The notes under the pieces: model-generated
Told to the model about the DNA's origin: nothing
Databases searched by the model: none
The model's input: the letters and a program-made list of their open reading frames with translations, nothing else
Shown here: piece after piece, positions 18,563 through 26,857 of the stretch
Numbering within the stretch: the first letter of the stretch is position 1
Layout: the number at the start of each line of letters is the position of its first letter
Program-made: the position numbers and the translations under genes
Assembly: GCA_964492485.1 (NCBI GenBank)
Contig: CAZBKM010000013.1
Span: 19,592 to 83,591 of the forward strand
Direction of reading: 5' to 3'
Source of the DNA: UBA5336 sp964492485
Lineage (GTDB): Bacteria; Pseudomonadota; Alphaproteobacteria; Caulobacterales; Hyphomonadaceae
DNA length: 64,000 nt

Positions 18563-19366
18563 TCAAGGACCGGTCGTCGCGCGCTTGTGCCGGCTGCGGG
18601 CGCGAACCGGCGCCGGTGCCGATGGGGCGCGTTGCGCCAGGACAGCCCATGCGCCCACCGCTGCGGTTGCCACTGCGGGAACGTGCAGATCCGTTGCCAT
18701 CCAGAGATTGGCCACCATGCCCAGGACTCCCCAGCCGACAGCGAGCTTATACCAAACGCTCGTGGTCACAAGGCGACGGCTGATACGCACCAGGATCGCG
18801 AGCGCGACCAGGCTCATCGAAAGGAATGGCCAGACCGCGTCGGAGGGGCCCAGCGCCAGCGCCGGCCGCACCAGGCCTGGCAGCGACACGGCGACCGCAA
18901 CGCAGAGCCAGCCCGACATCAATCCCGTCAGCAGGTCCGCCAACGCCTTGCCTGGCGACCCGCCGAGCCCCCGCATCGCTTCGTATCGGGCCGCAGCGAG
19001 AAGACTGGCGGCGGTCATCGCGACGAGGACAGGAAACGCAGACAGTGCGCCAGCGCCCTGTTGCCGTAACAGCATCCAGACCGCTCCGGCCAAACCGGCG
19101 ATCACCAAAGGTCCAGCGAGACGGCGGGTGAGATGTGTGGACACGAACATGGCCAGCACCGAGAACCCTGCATAGAGGGCGAAGATTGGCGCCCAGATGG
19201 CGAAAGCCCAGCCGGCGGGTGCCTCGGGAGGGCGGTCGTGTCCGATCGGCGCCCCGGCGCCGATCCGATCGCCAAGGCCGAACGCAGGGAGCAGGGGAAC
19301 CAGACAGAGCGCGGTGGCTGCGATTGGAAGGGCAAGACGGGCCCGCGACGCCAGGAGGTCAGACAT
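18563..19366 (-). CDS. TspO/MBR-like membrane protein
   Basis: About 267 residues with seven or so membrane segments, nearly all hydrophobic. PPEAPAGWAFAIWAPIFALYA near residue 45 echoes the P-x-x-P-P-GW-F-IW motif of TspO-related proteins. It is longer than bacterial TspO (about 160 residues), so it is better called TspO/MBR-like than TspO. The start at 19366 was chosen over 19390, which would add a short polar extension. It lies upstream of mscS in the same direction. Function unknown. Confidence 0.65.
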   Translation of the reverse strand: MSDLLASRARLALPIAATALCLVPLLPAFGLGDRIGAGAPIGHDRPPEAPAGWAFAIWAPIFALYAGFSVLAMFVSTHLTRRLAGPLVIAGLAGAVWMLLRQQGAGALSAFPVLVAMTAASLLAAARYEAMRGLGGSPGKALADLLTGLMSGWLCVAVAVSLPGLVRPALALGPSDAVWPFLSMSLVALAILVRISRRLVTTSVWYKLAVGWGVLGMVANLWMATDLHVPAVATAAVGAWAVLAQRAPSAPAPVRARSRHKRATTGP

Positions 19367-19447
19367 GGCCGGGGCCTTCCCTTGCCGCAAAAAAACAGTA
19401 CTATGCTGACAGAGTTAGGTGTGATGACCAGATGGGAAACGCCTCGA

Positions 19448-19473
19448 CCGCCCGGCACGAAAGTGCCGGGCGG
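19448..19473 (+). ncRNA. GNRA-capped hairpin in the leader of the trcR-like gene
   Basis: Perfect 11-bp stem CCGCCCGGCAC / GTGCCGGGCGG closed by a GAAA tetraloop, 50 bp before the start at 19523. There is no following T-run, so it is not a simple terminator; it may be a stable 5' UTR structure. Confidence 0.45.
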
Positions 19474-19522
19474 CGGCGATTCAAGGTCCCATCCTTCAAG
19501 GAGCCCCGGAAGGGTACACGAC

Positions 19523-20212
19523 ATGGCCGATATCCTGATGCCGAAGGCAACCGCCGTCTGGCTGATCGACAATACCACGCTGACCTTCGACCAGATCGCA
19601 GCCTTTTGTGAGCTGCACCATCTCGAGGTGAAGGGCATCGCCGACGGCGATGTGGCGGAGAACATGCGCGGCATCGATCCCATCGCCGGAGGTGTGCTGA
19701 CGCGTGAGGAGATCCGTCGCTGCGAGGCCGACCCCGAAGCCCGCCTGCGCCTCGCCGAGACCAGCATCGATCACATTCCCCAGCCGAAGCGGAAGGGTGC
19801 GCGCTACACGCCGGTGGTCCGCAGGGCCGACAAGCCCAATGCCATTGCCTGGTTCATCCGCTATCATCCGGAAGTGTCGGACGCGCAGATCGGCAAGTTG
19901 ATCGGCACCACGAAATCCACCATCAACGCCGTGCGCAACCGGACTCACTGGAACAGTCAGAACATCCGCGCGGTGGACCCGGTCAGCCTGGGTCTCTGCT
20001 CCCAGATCGAGCTGGACGAGGTCATCTCGAAGGCGGCAGAGAAGCGCCGCAAGATCGAGGCGGATCGGCAGGCGTCCGGCGAGGGGCCGGGCCTGAAGCC
20101 CACGCGCGACGCCCACCAGGAAGATCCGGAGGACACGCGCGACGACGCCGAGGACGAGGATGACCGCCGGGAACTGTCCGCCGACGACGTGTTCCGTGAT
20201 TTCACCGGCTGA
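19523..20212 (+). CDS. trcR: DUF1013 cell-cycle transcriptional regulator, TrcR-type
   Basis: 229 residues. The N-terminal half matches the alphaproteobacterial DUF1013 family: ADILMPKATAVWLIDNTTLTF, then FCELHHLEVKGIADG. A second helix-turn-helix-like part reads DAQIGKLIGTTKSTINAVRNRTHWN. The C-terminus is a long acidic, disordered tail (EDPEDTRDDAEDEDDR). The family is annotated as the cell-cycle regulator TrcR. The start at 19523 gives the conserved MADILMPKATA beginning. The clpP-like gene follows 108 bp on. Confidence 0.88.
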   Translation: MADILMPKATAVWLIDNTTLTFDQIAAFCELHHLEVKGIADGDVAENMRGIDPIAGGVLTREEIRRCEADPEARLRLAETSIDHIPQPKRKGARYTPVVRRADKPNAIAWFIRYHPEVSDAQIGKLIGTTKSTINAVRNRTHWNSQNIRAVDPVSLGLCSQIELDEVISKAAEKRRKIEADRQASGEGPGLKPTRDAHQEDPEDTRDDAEDEDDRRELSADDVFRDFTG

Positions 20213-20320
20213 CGTCTCGAGACGAGCGGCGATCCGTCCGTCATGGCGGGCAGAGCGCCGCTTGACCCCACCCCAACCCCGCCTCACCTATGGGCGGACC
20301 CTGAGTTTGCCGGAGGAAGC

Positions 20321-20911
20321 ATGACCCGCCTCGACGATGAGCAGAACGACAAGACCGAACAGGACACCGCCGGCTTTCTCGAGAAGGCCCTGTTCAAGGC
20401 GCGCACCATCCTCCTGACCGGGGGAATCGACGATCGCCAGGCACGCCGCGTGTGCGAGCGTCTTCTGGCCCTCTCGGGCGAGAGCAGCGACCCGATCCTC
20501 ATCGTCATCTCCTCGCCGGGCGGGCACGTGGAATCAGGCGACATGATCCATGACATGATCAGGTTCGTGGACGCACCTGTGAAGGTTCTGGGCACGGGCT
20601 GGGTCGCCAGTGCCGGCGCGCTGATCTATGCCGCCGCGAAGCGTGAGAACCGCTATTCATTGCGCAACACCCGCTATCTGCTGCACGAACCGCGTGGCGG
20701 CATTGGCGGGCAGGCCACGGATGTGGAGATCCAGGCGCGCGAGATCATCAAGATGCGCGAACGTCTGAACCGGATTTTTGCCGAGGCGACCGGCCAGCCT
20801 CTGGAGAAGATCAAGGAAGATACCGACCGCGACTTCTGGATGAGCGCCGAAGAGGCCGTGAACTACGGCCTGGTGGGCAAGATCGTCCAGACGCGCGCGG
20901 AGATTGCCTGA
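20321..20911 (+). CDS. ClpP-like serine protease subunit (second-type ClpP)
   Basis: 196 residues, the usual ClpP size. The fold markers are ISSPGGHVESGDMI, then VASAGALIYAAA with the nucleophilic Ser in place of the usual AASMG context, LLHEPRGGIGGQA with the catalytic His, and DRDFWMSAEEAVNYGLVGKI with the Asp region. The start at 20321 follows GGAGGAAGC. This resembles the divergent ClpP paralogue of alphaproteobacteria rather than the housekeeping ClpP beside clpX. No clpX is nearby, so its partner unfoldase is unclear. Confidence 0.87.
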   Translation: MTRLDDEQNDKTEQDTAGFLEKALFKARTILLTGGIDDRQARRVCERLLALSGESSDPILIVISSPGGHVESGDMIHDMIRFVDAPVKVLGTGWVASAGALIYAAAKRENRYSLRNTRYLLHEPRGGIGGQATDVEIQAREIIKMRERLNRIFAEATGQPLEKIKEDTDRDFWMSAEEAVNYGLVGKIVQTRAEIA

Positions 20912-20989
20912 GGTGCCACGCTCCGTTTGCGGATCATAAACGTTTCGGGTCGACTGTCGGATGGTTAATGCACCGACGGACAGCCCGGA

Positions 20990-22606
20990 ATGCCCCTGAC
21001 GATCCGCGATATCCTGATGAAGGTGGCGCCGCTTGCGCCGGATGCGAGCCTCAAGGCTGCCCGGACGCGTCTGGCGGACGCGCCGGACCTTCCTGCGCTA
21101 CCTGTGGTCTTTGACCGGACGGTGCTGGGTCTGCTTCCACGCGGTGCCGTCGATGCGGCCTGCCTGCGCGCCGATCCCGATCAGCGCACCCGCGTGGCGA
21201 CGCTGATGTGCACCGAGCCGGCCCTCGCCCAGACCGGCGCCACGGCCACGCGGGAAGTACAGCGCCTGGCCCAGCTTGGCGGGCCGGCGCTGTCGCATGG
21301 TCTCGTGGCCGTCCACAAGGGGGCCTATGCCGGTTACGTTCCGCCGCGAGTCCTGATCCGTGTCATCGCCTGGGCCCATGCCCTGCGCGCCCGTGAGCTG
21401 GAGGCGGTGCGTCGGCGCGTCGATGCCGATGAGGCTGCCGCCCGCAGCCGAGAGGCCGAACGCCTGCGCTTCCTTGCGCTTCTCAGCCGGGAACTCCGCC
21501 AGCCGCTCCAGGCGATCATGGGAGGCGCCGATCTTCTGCAGACGGCCGGTCTCGGCCAGGAGGACCGCGCCCTCGCCCGCCAGATCGGAGAGGCCTCGAC
21601 GACGCTGGACCGGCTGCTGACAGACCTTTCGGATCTTTCCGGCCTCGGGCTGGGTGAGGTGACGGTGTCGCCCGACGCCGTGGATCTGAAGCGTTTCTGC
21701 AGCGACCTCCGGGCCGTCTGGAAAAGCCGCGGTGAAGTCCTTTCGCGGACATTGCGGGTGGAAACCGGTGACCTCGCGGCCGAACGGGTGGAGGTGGATC
21801 CGGCCCGGTTGCGCCAGCTTCTGTCCAAGCTGATCTCGAACGCCTTCCGTCATGCCGCTGAAGGTCCGGTCACCGTGACCCTGTCGACCCGCGCGCAGGG
21901 CGAGGGTGCGCTCAATCTGTTGGAGGCGGATGTGCGTGACCGGGGCCCGGGCCTGCCGGAGGCCATGCGATCCCTGCTGGCCACACCCTGGCAAGCCGAC
22001 GCCCTGGTCCCCGAAGAGGCCTCCGGAGACGGGATGGGGCTTCACGTGGCCCGGGTGCTGGCTGCCAGGCTGGGCGGGCAATTGCGCGCCGCTGACAATC
22101 CCGGCGGTGGGACCGTGATCCGGTTTCGGATGCCCGTGCGCGCTGCAGGGCCCCGGCTTGCCATGGCGCGCCGGTCCGGGCCGCAGCATCGCACCTTCGA
22201 ACTTGGTCGTGTCCTGCTCGTCGATCACCATCCGCCGAGCAGCCTGATCCTGACACGTGCACTGCTGGACGCAGGCTGGCAGGTGGACACGGCCGCCCTG
22301 CTCAGCGAGGCGCGCGCCCGTGTGGGCCAGGCGCCCTACCAGGCGGTGCTGACCGACCTTCACCTCCCCGACGGGCCGGGCCGCGATCTCGCGGAGCACC
22401 TTCGCGAGGCCAGCGGGCCAAGCAGGGACTGCGCGCTGATGGCGGTGACGGCGGATCGCGACACGACCTTGCGCCGCGATGCCCTGTCGTCGGGCTATGA
22501 CACCGTGCTCTGGAAGCCGGTGCGCCCCGCGGAACTGGTCACTGAACTGGCCGATCTCATCGTCCGCCGCAAGGACCCCGCAATCGCCCTGGACGTGGCG
22601 GGATAG
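20990..22606 (+). CDS. Hybrid histidine kinase-like protein lacking the phosphoacceptor His
   Basis: 538 residues. Residues 1-125 look like a CBS-pair-type sensory module. A short coiled coil (130-160) leads to a HisKA-like helix reading FLALLSRELRQPL at 161-173, where the invariant His is Arg167. The HATPase domain keeps the N box (SNAFRHA, Asn284), G1 (VRDRGPG, Asp317) and G2 (GDGMGL, 346-351). A C-terminal REC domain has Asp456 in VLTDLHLP and Lys in WKPV, but one acidic-pocket residue is changed (VDHH). It therefore cannot autophosphorylate in the usual way. Confidence 0.88.
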   Translation: MPLTIRDILMKVAPLAPDASLKAARTRLADAPDLPALPVVFDRTVLGLLPRGAVDAACLRADPDQRTRVATLMCTEPALAQTGATATREVQRLAQLGGPALSHGLVAVHKGAYAGYVPPRVLIRVIAWAHALRARELEAVRRRVDADEAAARSREAERLRFLALLSRELRQPLQAIMGGADLLQTAGLGQEDRALARQIGEASTTLDRLLTDLSDLSGLGLGEVTVSPDAVDLKRFCSDLRAVWKSRGEVLSRTLRVETGDLAAERVEVDPARLRQLLSKLISNAFRHAAEGPVTVTLSTRAQGEGALNLLEADVRDRGPGLPEAMRSLLATPWQADALVPEEASGDGMGLHVARVLAARLGGQLRAADNPGGGTVIRFRMPVRAAGPRLAMARRSGPQHRTFELGRVLLVDHHPPSSLILTRALLDAGWQVDTAALLSEARARVGQAPYQAVLTDLHLPDGPGRDLAEHLREASGPSRDCALMAVTADRDTTLRRDALSSGYDTVLWKPVRPAELVTELADLIVRRKDPAIALDVAG

Positions 22607-22624
22607 CCCAGGCCGGATCGGCCT

Positions 22625-22824
22625 GGCGCATCTTCAAGTCAACCGGAGTCAGTGAAGATGCGCCGGAGGCTTTTTTCCGGGCATTTTCCGAACGCGCACC
22701 GGTGCCCGGTTCGCTCGAAGCCGCGCGAAAGCGCCGGCGTTTCATTTCAGTCCAGGCCGGCGCTTTACGTCCTTGAATGGGCGCACGTATCCGTTCGTAA
22801 TCGGGTCCGATTGCTGCGAACGTG
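22625..22824. repeat. Composite repeat: module 2, partial module 1, module C
   Basis: Module 2 at 22625-22664 (arms GGCGCATCTTCA / TGAAGATGCGCC), the left part of module 1 at 22681-22720, then module C at 22728-22824. This C copy shows the hairpin AAAGCGCCGG / CCGGCGCTTT most clearly. The following CTAA supplies the TAG stop of the transporter gene at 22827. Confidence 0.8.
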
Positions 22825-22826
22825 TT

Positions 22827-24338
22827 CTAACCGCGCTTTGCCGCAGCCAGTCGGCTGGCGCGTCGCTCGAGCCGCGCGCGCAGGCGCGCATGGCGCTGGG
22901 GCGTGAGCGGATAGCTCCAGATCAGCGGCGCGGCGAGGCCGTAGAGGACGATCGGACCCAGGCAATAGACCAGGCGGAGCGCAAGGACGCCTTGATCCGC
23001 CGACGCCTGCGTGCCGCCCATGGCTTCGTAGCCAAGCAAGCCGACGATGTTCAGGGCGAGGCCGGTGAAGATCGCCGCGGCAAGCTTCTCCGACAGACCG
23101 ATCACGGCGAAGTATGCGCCGGCCCGTCGCCCGCCCGACCTGGCGCTGTCGACGTCCACCACGTCCGCCAGCATGGCCAGGGGCAGGAATTGAAGGCCTC
23201 CGAATGCGAATCCCTTCAGCAGGAAGAGGCAGAAGAACGCGAAATAGTCGCCATGGCCCAGGAACAGATTGGCGGCACTCACGAAGCTCACAAAGCCAAG
23301 CGTGCCGAGAAAGGCGCGGTGCTTGCCGACTGTGCGCCCAAGCCAGAGCCAGAACGGGATCGCGGCGATACCGGCAACGAAATAGAGGAAATAGGCCGCC
23401 CCGATGGTCGGAATGCCGATGATGTCACGGATGAAGAACAGGGACACGGCGTTGCGCAGGCTCTCACCGGCGATCACGAAGAAGGCGATGAGGAGAACCC
23501 GGCGCATCGGGCCGTTGCGCCACATGTGACGGAAGCCCTCCAGGATCGGTACGCGTTCGCGTGCAGCCGGCGGGGGTTCCTTCACCGTCGTGACCACCAG
23601 AAGCGTCAGGATCGGCACCAGGACGATGATCGTTATGGCCAGCCAGTAGAGCACCGGTCCGGTGAGCGCAGAGCGGTCGCTCGGCACCCGGTTCATGATG
23701 TCGCCTGAGAAGGCTCCGATCATGTCGCGCCACATGGTCGCGAAGACCTGTCCCACCGCTCCGCCATCCGCCAGGATCTCCACCACCATGGGCACGGCTG
23801 CAGCCAGAAGCAGGCCGCCGAGGACGAAGAACTCCCGTACCGCCGTCACCTGGCTGCGCATGTGATAATCGGCCGAGAGCTCCGCCCCCCAGGCGCGGAA
23901 CGGTATCTGGATCATGGTTGCCGAGGCGAAGAATGCCGTCAGCCAGAACAACAGGTACAGCATCCCCGCACCGTCGGGGGGCACGAACAGGAACCAGGAG
24001 GAGATCATGAGGCAGGGCGCACCGAGCAGCATGTAGGGCTTGCGGCGGCCAAGCCGCGTCCGCCCCCGGTCCGAGATTTCTCCCATAAGCGGATCGGTGA
24101 ACACGTCGGTGAAGCGCGCAAGCATCAAGAGGGTGCCCACCAGCGCGAGGCTGCCAAGGCTTGCGCCGTAGTGAGGCGGCAGCCAGATCGCCAGCGGATA
24201 GCCATAGATCGCAAGCGGGATCGCAAGCGAACCATGAATGTAGATTGCGCGGCGGCTGAGGCCGTCATGCGCCGAAGCCGGTGCCGCCAGTGCCGCCCCT
24301 CGGGCATTCGGGTCTACGATCGCCACCGGCTCCTCCAC
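22827..24338 (-). CDS. GPH-family sugar:cation symporter (MFS)
   Basis: 503 residues with about twelve membrane segments. The family marker RFTDVFTDPLMGEISDRGRT, then RLGRRKPYMLLGAP, identifies the glycoside-pentoside-hexuronide:cation symporter branch (melibiose-type). YLLFWLTAFFASATMIQIPFRAWGAEL is also typical. Substrate cannot be deduced; relatives in this class are often found beside sugar or lipid catabolic genes, but none is adjacent here. A good promoter lies at 24389-24417. The stop codon falls in the boundary of a module C repeat. Confidence 0.9.
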   Translation of the reverse strand: MEEPVAIVDPNARGAALAAPASAHDGLSRRAIYIHGSLAIPLAIYGYPLAIWLPPHYGASLGSLALVGTLLMLARFTDVFTDPLMGEISDRGRTRLGRRKPYMLLGAPCLMISSWFLFVPPDGAGMLYLLFWLTAFFASATMIQIPFRAWGAELSADYHMRSQVTAVREFFVLGGLLLAAAVPMVVEILADGGAVGQVFATMWRDMIGAFSGDIMNRVPSDRSALTGPVLYWLAITIIVLVPILTLLVVTTVKEPPPAARERVPILEGFRHMWRNGPMRRVLLIAFFVIAGESLRNAVSLFFIRDIIGIPTIGAAYFLYFVAGIAAIPFWLWLGRTVGKHRAFLGTLGFVSFVSAANLFLGHGDYFAFFCLFLLKGFAFGGLQFLPLAMLADVVDVDSARSGGRRAGAYFAVIGLSEKLAAAIFTGLALNIVGLLGYEAMGGTQASADQGVLALRLVYCLGPIVLYGLAAPLIWSYPLTPQRHARLRARLERRASRLAAAKRG

Positions 24339-24388
24339 CGCTCGCGCACCGTGCTCCAGATGATCGGCCGGCGCATCTCTTTCCCGCC

Positions 24389-24417
24389 ATCCGACAAGCC
24401 CTGCGTGGGTCTGTCAA
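24389..24417 (-). promoter_or_regulatory. Promoter of the GPH transporter gene
   Basis: Perfect -35 TTGACA, 17-base spacer, -10 TCGGAT on the minus strand, about 50 bp before the ATG at 24338. Confidence 0.5.
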
Positions 24418-24522
24418 TTTTAATCGCATGGATAGGGCTTGCGCACCCGCGGCCAGGCGGGGACCGCGCGAAAGGGGGCGAGATGGGGTTGGATGTCAGG
24501 CTGGCGAACGCCGGTGAGCGTA

Positions 24523-24599
24523 TGGTGGTTCGGGGGAGACTTGAACTCCCGACCTCACGATTATGAGTCGTGCGCTCTAACCAGCTGAGCTACCGAACC
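24523..24599 (-). tRNA. tRNA with CAT anticodon (tRNA-Met, elongator type likely)
   Basis: The minus strand folds into a complete cloverleaf: acceptor GGTTCGG/CCGAACC, D stem GCTC/GAGC, anticodon stem CACGA/TCGTG with loop CTCATAA, T stem GGGAG/CTCCC, discriminator A and an encoded CCA. The CAT anticodon fits elongator Met; a lysidine-modified Ile tRNA is not excluded from sequence alone. The first 39 nt are repeated at 28831-28869, marking this gene as the attachment site of the adjoining island. Confidence 0.95.
24561..24599. repeat. att direct repeat, copy within the intact tRNA gene
   Basis: 39 bp covering tRNA nucleotides 1-39, up to the last base of the anticodon loop. Identical to 28831-28869 with mismatches on both flanks, so the repeat is exactly 39 bp. 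Confidence 0.9.
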
Positions 24600-24682
24600 T
24601 TAGCCAAAAACCCAATTTTTTCAACGCTTTAACGAATTCGCTTATTATTGTTATTCGATAATTGTAAGTCACATTAAAATCT

Positions 24683-24711
24683 GTGCCCACACACAGCCCA
24701 CAACGTGCCCC
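24683..24711. other. Possible integrase arm-type sites, tRNA-side end
   Basis: GTGCCCA at 24683-24689 and GTGCCCC at 24705-24711, mirrored by two GTGCCCA copies near the other end (28650-28673). The arrangement suggests tyrosine-integrase arm sites. Confidence 0.35.
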
Positions 24712-24744
24712 AGCGAGTACCAAAACGAGCTTCCGCGACACCCC

Positions 24745-24978
24745 TCAATAGTCAATCGTTGATGACGCGGAAGCGGCGTCTATAAACGCAACGACATCAC
24801 TGTGTCTATAGCGTGAAGACCCCCACCCTATGCGGACTTGCTCACGGCTGAGTTGCGTTCTCGGCTGTAAGGCGAGAGTACAGATCTCCACACCGCAGTG
24901 ATCCAAGAATGCCCGATTCGAGATAGCTTTCCGCACGTTGTCATTATCTCTGTCTAGACAACTTTGCACGGGCACCAA
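24745..24978 (-). pseudogene. Short frame with an excisionase-like tail, possibly decayed
   Basis: 77 codons. Only the end resembles anything: VRIGWGSSRYRHSDVVAFIDA looks like the last part of an AlpA/excisionase-type HTH (a positively charged wing, then SDV-A-FID). The first two thirds do not fit an HTH. It lies next to the tRNA end of the island, where excisionase or integrase genes usually are. The stretch 24600-25057 holds nothing else besides arm-like repeats. This is a guess from pattern, not a family match. Confidence 0.25.
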
Positions 24979-25057
24979 TCCGCGACGGGTCCGGAGGTCA
25001 TTAGCAGGCGCTGCGGCATCACCGGAGAAGGTCGGGACAGAGATCCAGCTTCAACGG

Positions 25058-25615
25058 CTAGAACCGATGATAGTACCCGGCATAGAATGTGTTGGCATTT
25101 ATAGAGATGTCTTCGACGTCAAAATCATAATACGTGTATTCGGCTCGGATTCCGTTGCGACCCGAGATTAGGAAGTTCGAGCCAACGCCGAAGGCAACAG
25201 CTTCACGATTAACCTCTCCTTCGAACAAGAAGTCAGCTGTTTCTACATCTTCGCTGAATCGTGTGCTCACAATCCCACCGCGACCATACAGTTCGACTGT
25301 TCGGGAAAGCGGCGCCTTTATTTTTGCGAATGCGCCAACGGAGTAGTCCAGATCAAGGTTGTAGCCATCCACATTGTTACTGTTTCCAACCCCGAGGACA
25401 CCTTCAGCTTCAACACCAAAGTTCCGGTTGAAATCGTAGCCCACATGCCCCGCTACGTTCGAAAAGTCGGCTTCAATAGTGGAGAGCTCTGCCTGGGCAT
25501 ATTGATAGCCCACGTCAGCATACCACGCGCTTTCCTGAGCGTGTGAAAACTCCGCCAGACTGATGAGCAACAACGCAGTTGAAGTGGTTTTGAGCAGCAA
25601 GGTAGCCTCCGTCAT
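25058..25615 (-). CDS. Outer-membrane beta-barrel protein (porin-like / OmpA-barrel type)
   Basis: 185 residues. A signal peptide ends around EFSHAQE, followed by SAWYADVGYQYAQAELS and regular amphipathic strands, for example VAGHVGYDFNRNFGVEAEGVLG. The C-terminal segment TFYAGYYHRF ends in Phe, as expected for BAM-inserted barrels. It matches the small eight-stranded opacity/OMP_b-brl group. It is an island cargo gene, more AT-rich than the chromosomal OmpW gene, which suggests transfer. Role unknown; perhaps surface change or adhesion. Confidence 0.8.
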   Translation of the reverse strand: MTEATLLLKTTSTALLLISLAEFSHAQESAWYADVGYQYAQAELSTIEADFSNVAGHVGYDFNRNFGVEAEGVLGVGNSNNVDGYNLDLDYSVGAFAKIKAPLSRTVELYGRGGIVSTRFSEDVETADFLFEGEVNREAVAFGVGSNFLISGRNGIRAEYTYYDFDVEDISINANTFYAGYYHRF

Positions 25616-25784
25616 TGATGTAATACGGAGTAGCGATACCGGTTAAAAAATGCCTTAATACTGTCGCTTATTCACCCTGAAGTGGTTCGCATATCATTCA
25701 TCAGTACACCAAGCGGGCGTTAGACAGCGCTACCCAGATCGTCCAGCCGCTCATGATCCTGTAAATGATAACTGCGGTCGGAGA

Positions 25785-26318
25785 CTATCGCTCAAAGACC
25801 TGAGGGGGTGTGCACGTGCCCACCATCGACCTGGAGAGGGCGAACACACCATGCTTAGCTGCCGTGAATGTAATCAACGGCGCTTCCGTCGCAAGTTTCG
25901 TGATCGTGACCACTTCTACCTCAGTGATACCTTCAGAGACGCCATATGTGGTCATGTGGGAGAATGAAAGATCATTCGGGTCGATCGACAGGAGTACCGT
26001 CTGACCACCGCGATCGGTCGAGTTTGACCATATTCCGGTCGCGTCCTTGAAGCGATATGTCACTTCGCCTGTTGAAAAATTCACTTCGTGAAAGGTGCCG
26101 CCAGTAAGCGATTCATCTTCCCATTCGAAATTCGGGGAATCATCGAGCGCATCAGAAACGTACGCAGATTTACCCACCAGCGCTCCGCACTCTATTTGAA
26201 GAATCGTATCACCCGACGACTGAGCAGATGCATCATTACCAACGCCCATCAAGACACAAGCTGCGCCGAAGAGCCATGGGGGCAGATAGATAGATAGTTG
26301 CACGTTAGTAAAACTCAC
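25785..26318 (-). CDS. Secreted protein of unknown function
   Basis: 177 residues. A hydrophobic N-terminal segment (PPWLFGAACVLMGVGNDASAQ) reads as a signal peptide with cleavage near SAQ. The mature part has two Cys that could pair (IECGAL and VGTCTPP) and a beta-rich composition with a TYRFKDATGIW segment. I do not recognise a family. It is in the same direction as the neighbouring barrel gene, 169 bp upstream. An island cargo gene. Confidence 0.6.
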   Translation of the reverse strand: MSFTNVQLSIYLPPWLFGAACVLMGVGNDASAQSSGDTILQIECGALVGKSAYVSDALDDSPNFEWEDESLTGGTFHEVNFSTGEVTYRFKDATGIWSNSTDRGGQTVLLSIDPNDLSFSHMTTYGVSEGITEVEVVTITKLATEAPLITFTAAKHGVFALSRSMVGTCTPPQVFER

Positions 26319-26578
26319 ATCGCCATGCCGCTGTCTGTCACGGGCGCAGGCACTAAATCAATGGTTTTTCATAGTGGTCGATAGGCTTCAGAACGGTGCA
26401 TAAGGACACACACTTGAAATTTTAGCACGCCGAGCCCGAAACCAGCTACCGACGGCGCGCGTCAAAAAAATCTTAGGCAGCGTGCGATAAAGGCTGCTGT
26501 CTCCTAGATCGAGATAAGGATGGACTTTTAGCATCTATTCATGATACCGACATGTGTTTTTTTTCTGCGAGAAAGTCG

Positions 26579-26857
26579 ATGCCTGACGCTAATGGCAAGC
26601 TTACGGATGATGAAAAGGAAAAAATAAAACAGTTTTTGACCGAAAGAAATGCACTTAAACCTTGCGAGGCTTGCGGTGAGCCCCGGTGGACTCTTGGGGA
26701 CCACATTATCAGCGCGAATATCCATACGGGTGGTGGTCTTACAGTCGGTGGTCCGCTTTATCCACAAGTGCAGCTTATTTGCGAAAACTGTTTTAATACT
26801 AGGCTGCACATGGCAGTTCCAATAGGGGTTGCCGGGAAAGGGAAGGCGGATGGCTGA
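26579..26857 (+). CDS. Zinc-ribbon protein, first gene of an overlapping pair
   Basis: 92 residues from ATG at 26579 (preceded by GAGAAAG); an ATG at 26552 would add nine residues but has no ribosome-binding site. It begins with a charged helix (DDEKEKIKQFLTER), then a four-Cys ribbon: CEAC near residue 30 and CENC near 69. Between them lie WTLGDHII, GGGLTVGGPLYPQVQLIC, and after them NTRLHMAVPIGV. This layout fits small uncharacterised zinc-ribbon proteins I recall as widespread. It overlaps the next gene by 8 bases, so the two are translationally coupled. Confidence 0.75.
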   Translation: MPDANGKLTDDEKEKIKQFLTERNALKPCEACGEPRWTLGDHIISANIHTGGGLTVGGPLYPQVQLICENCFNTRLHMAVPIGVAGKGKADG

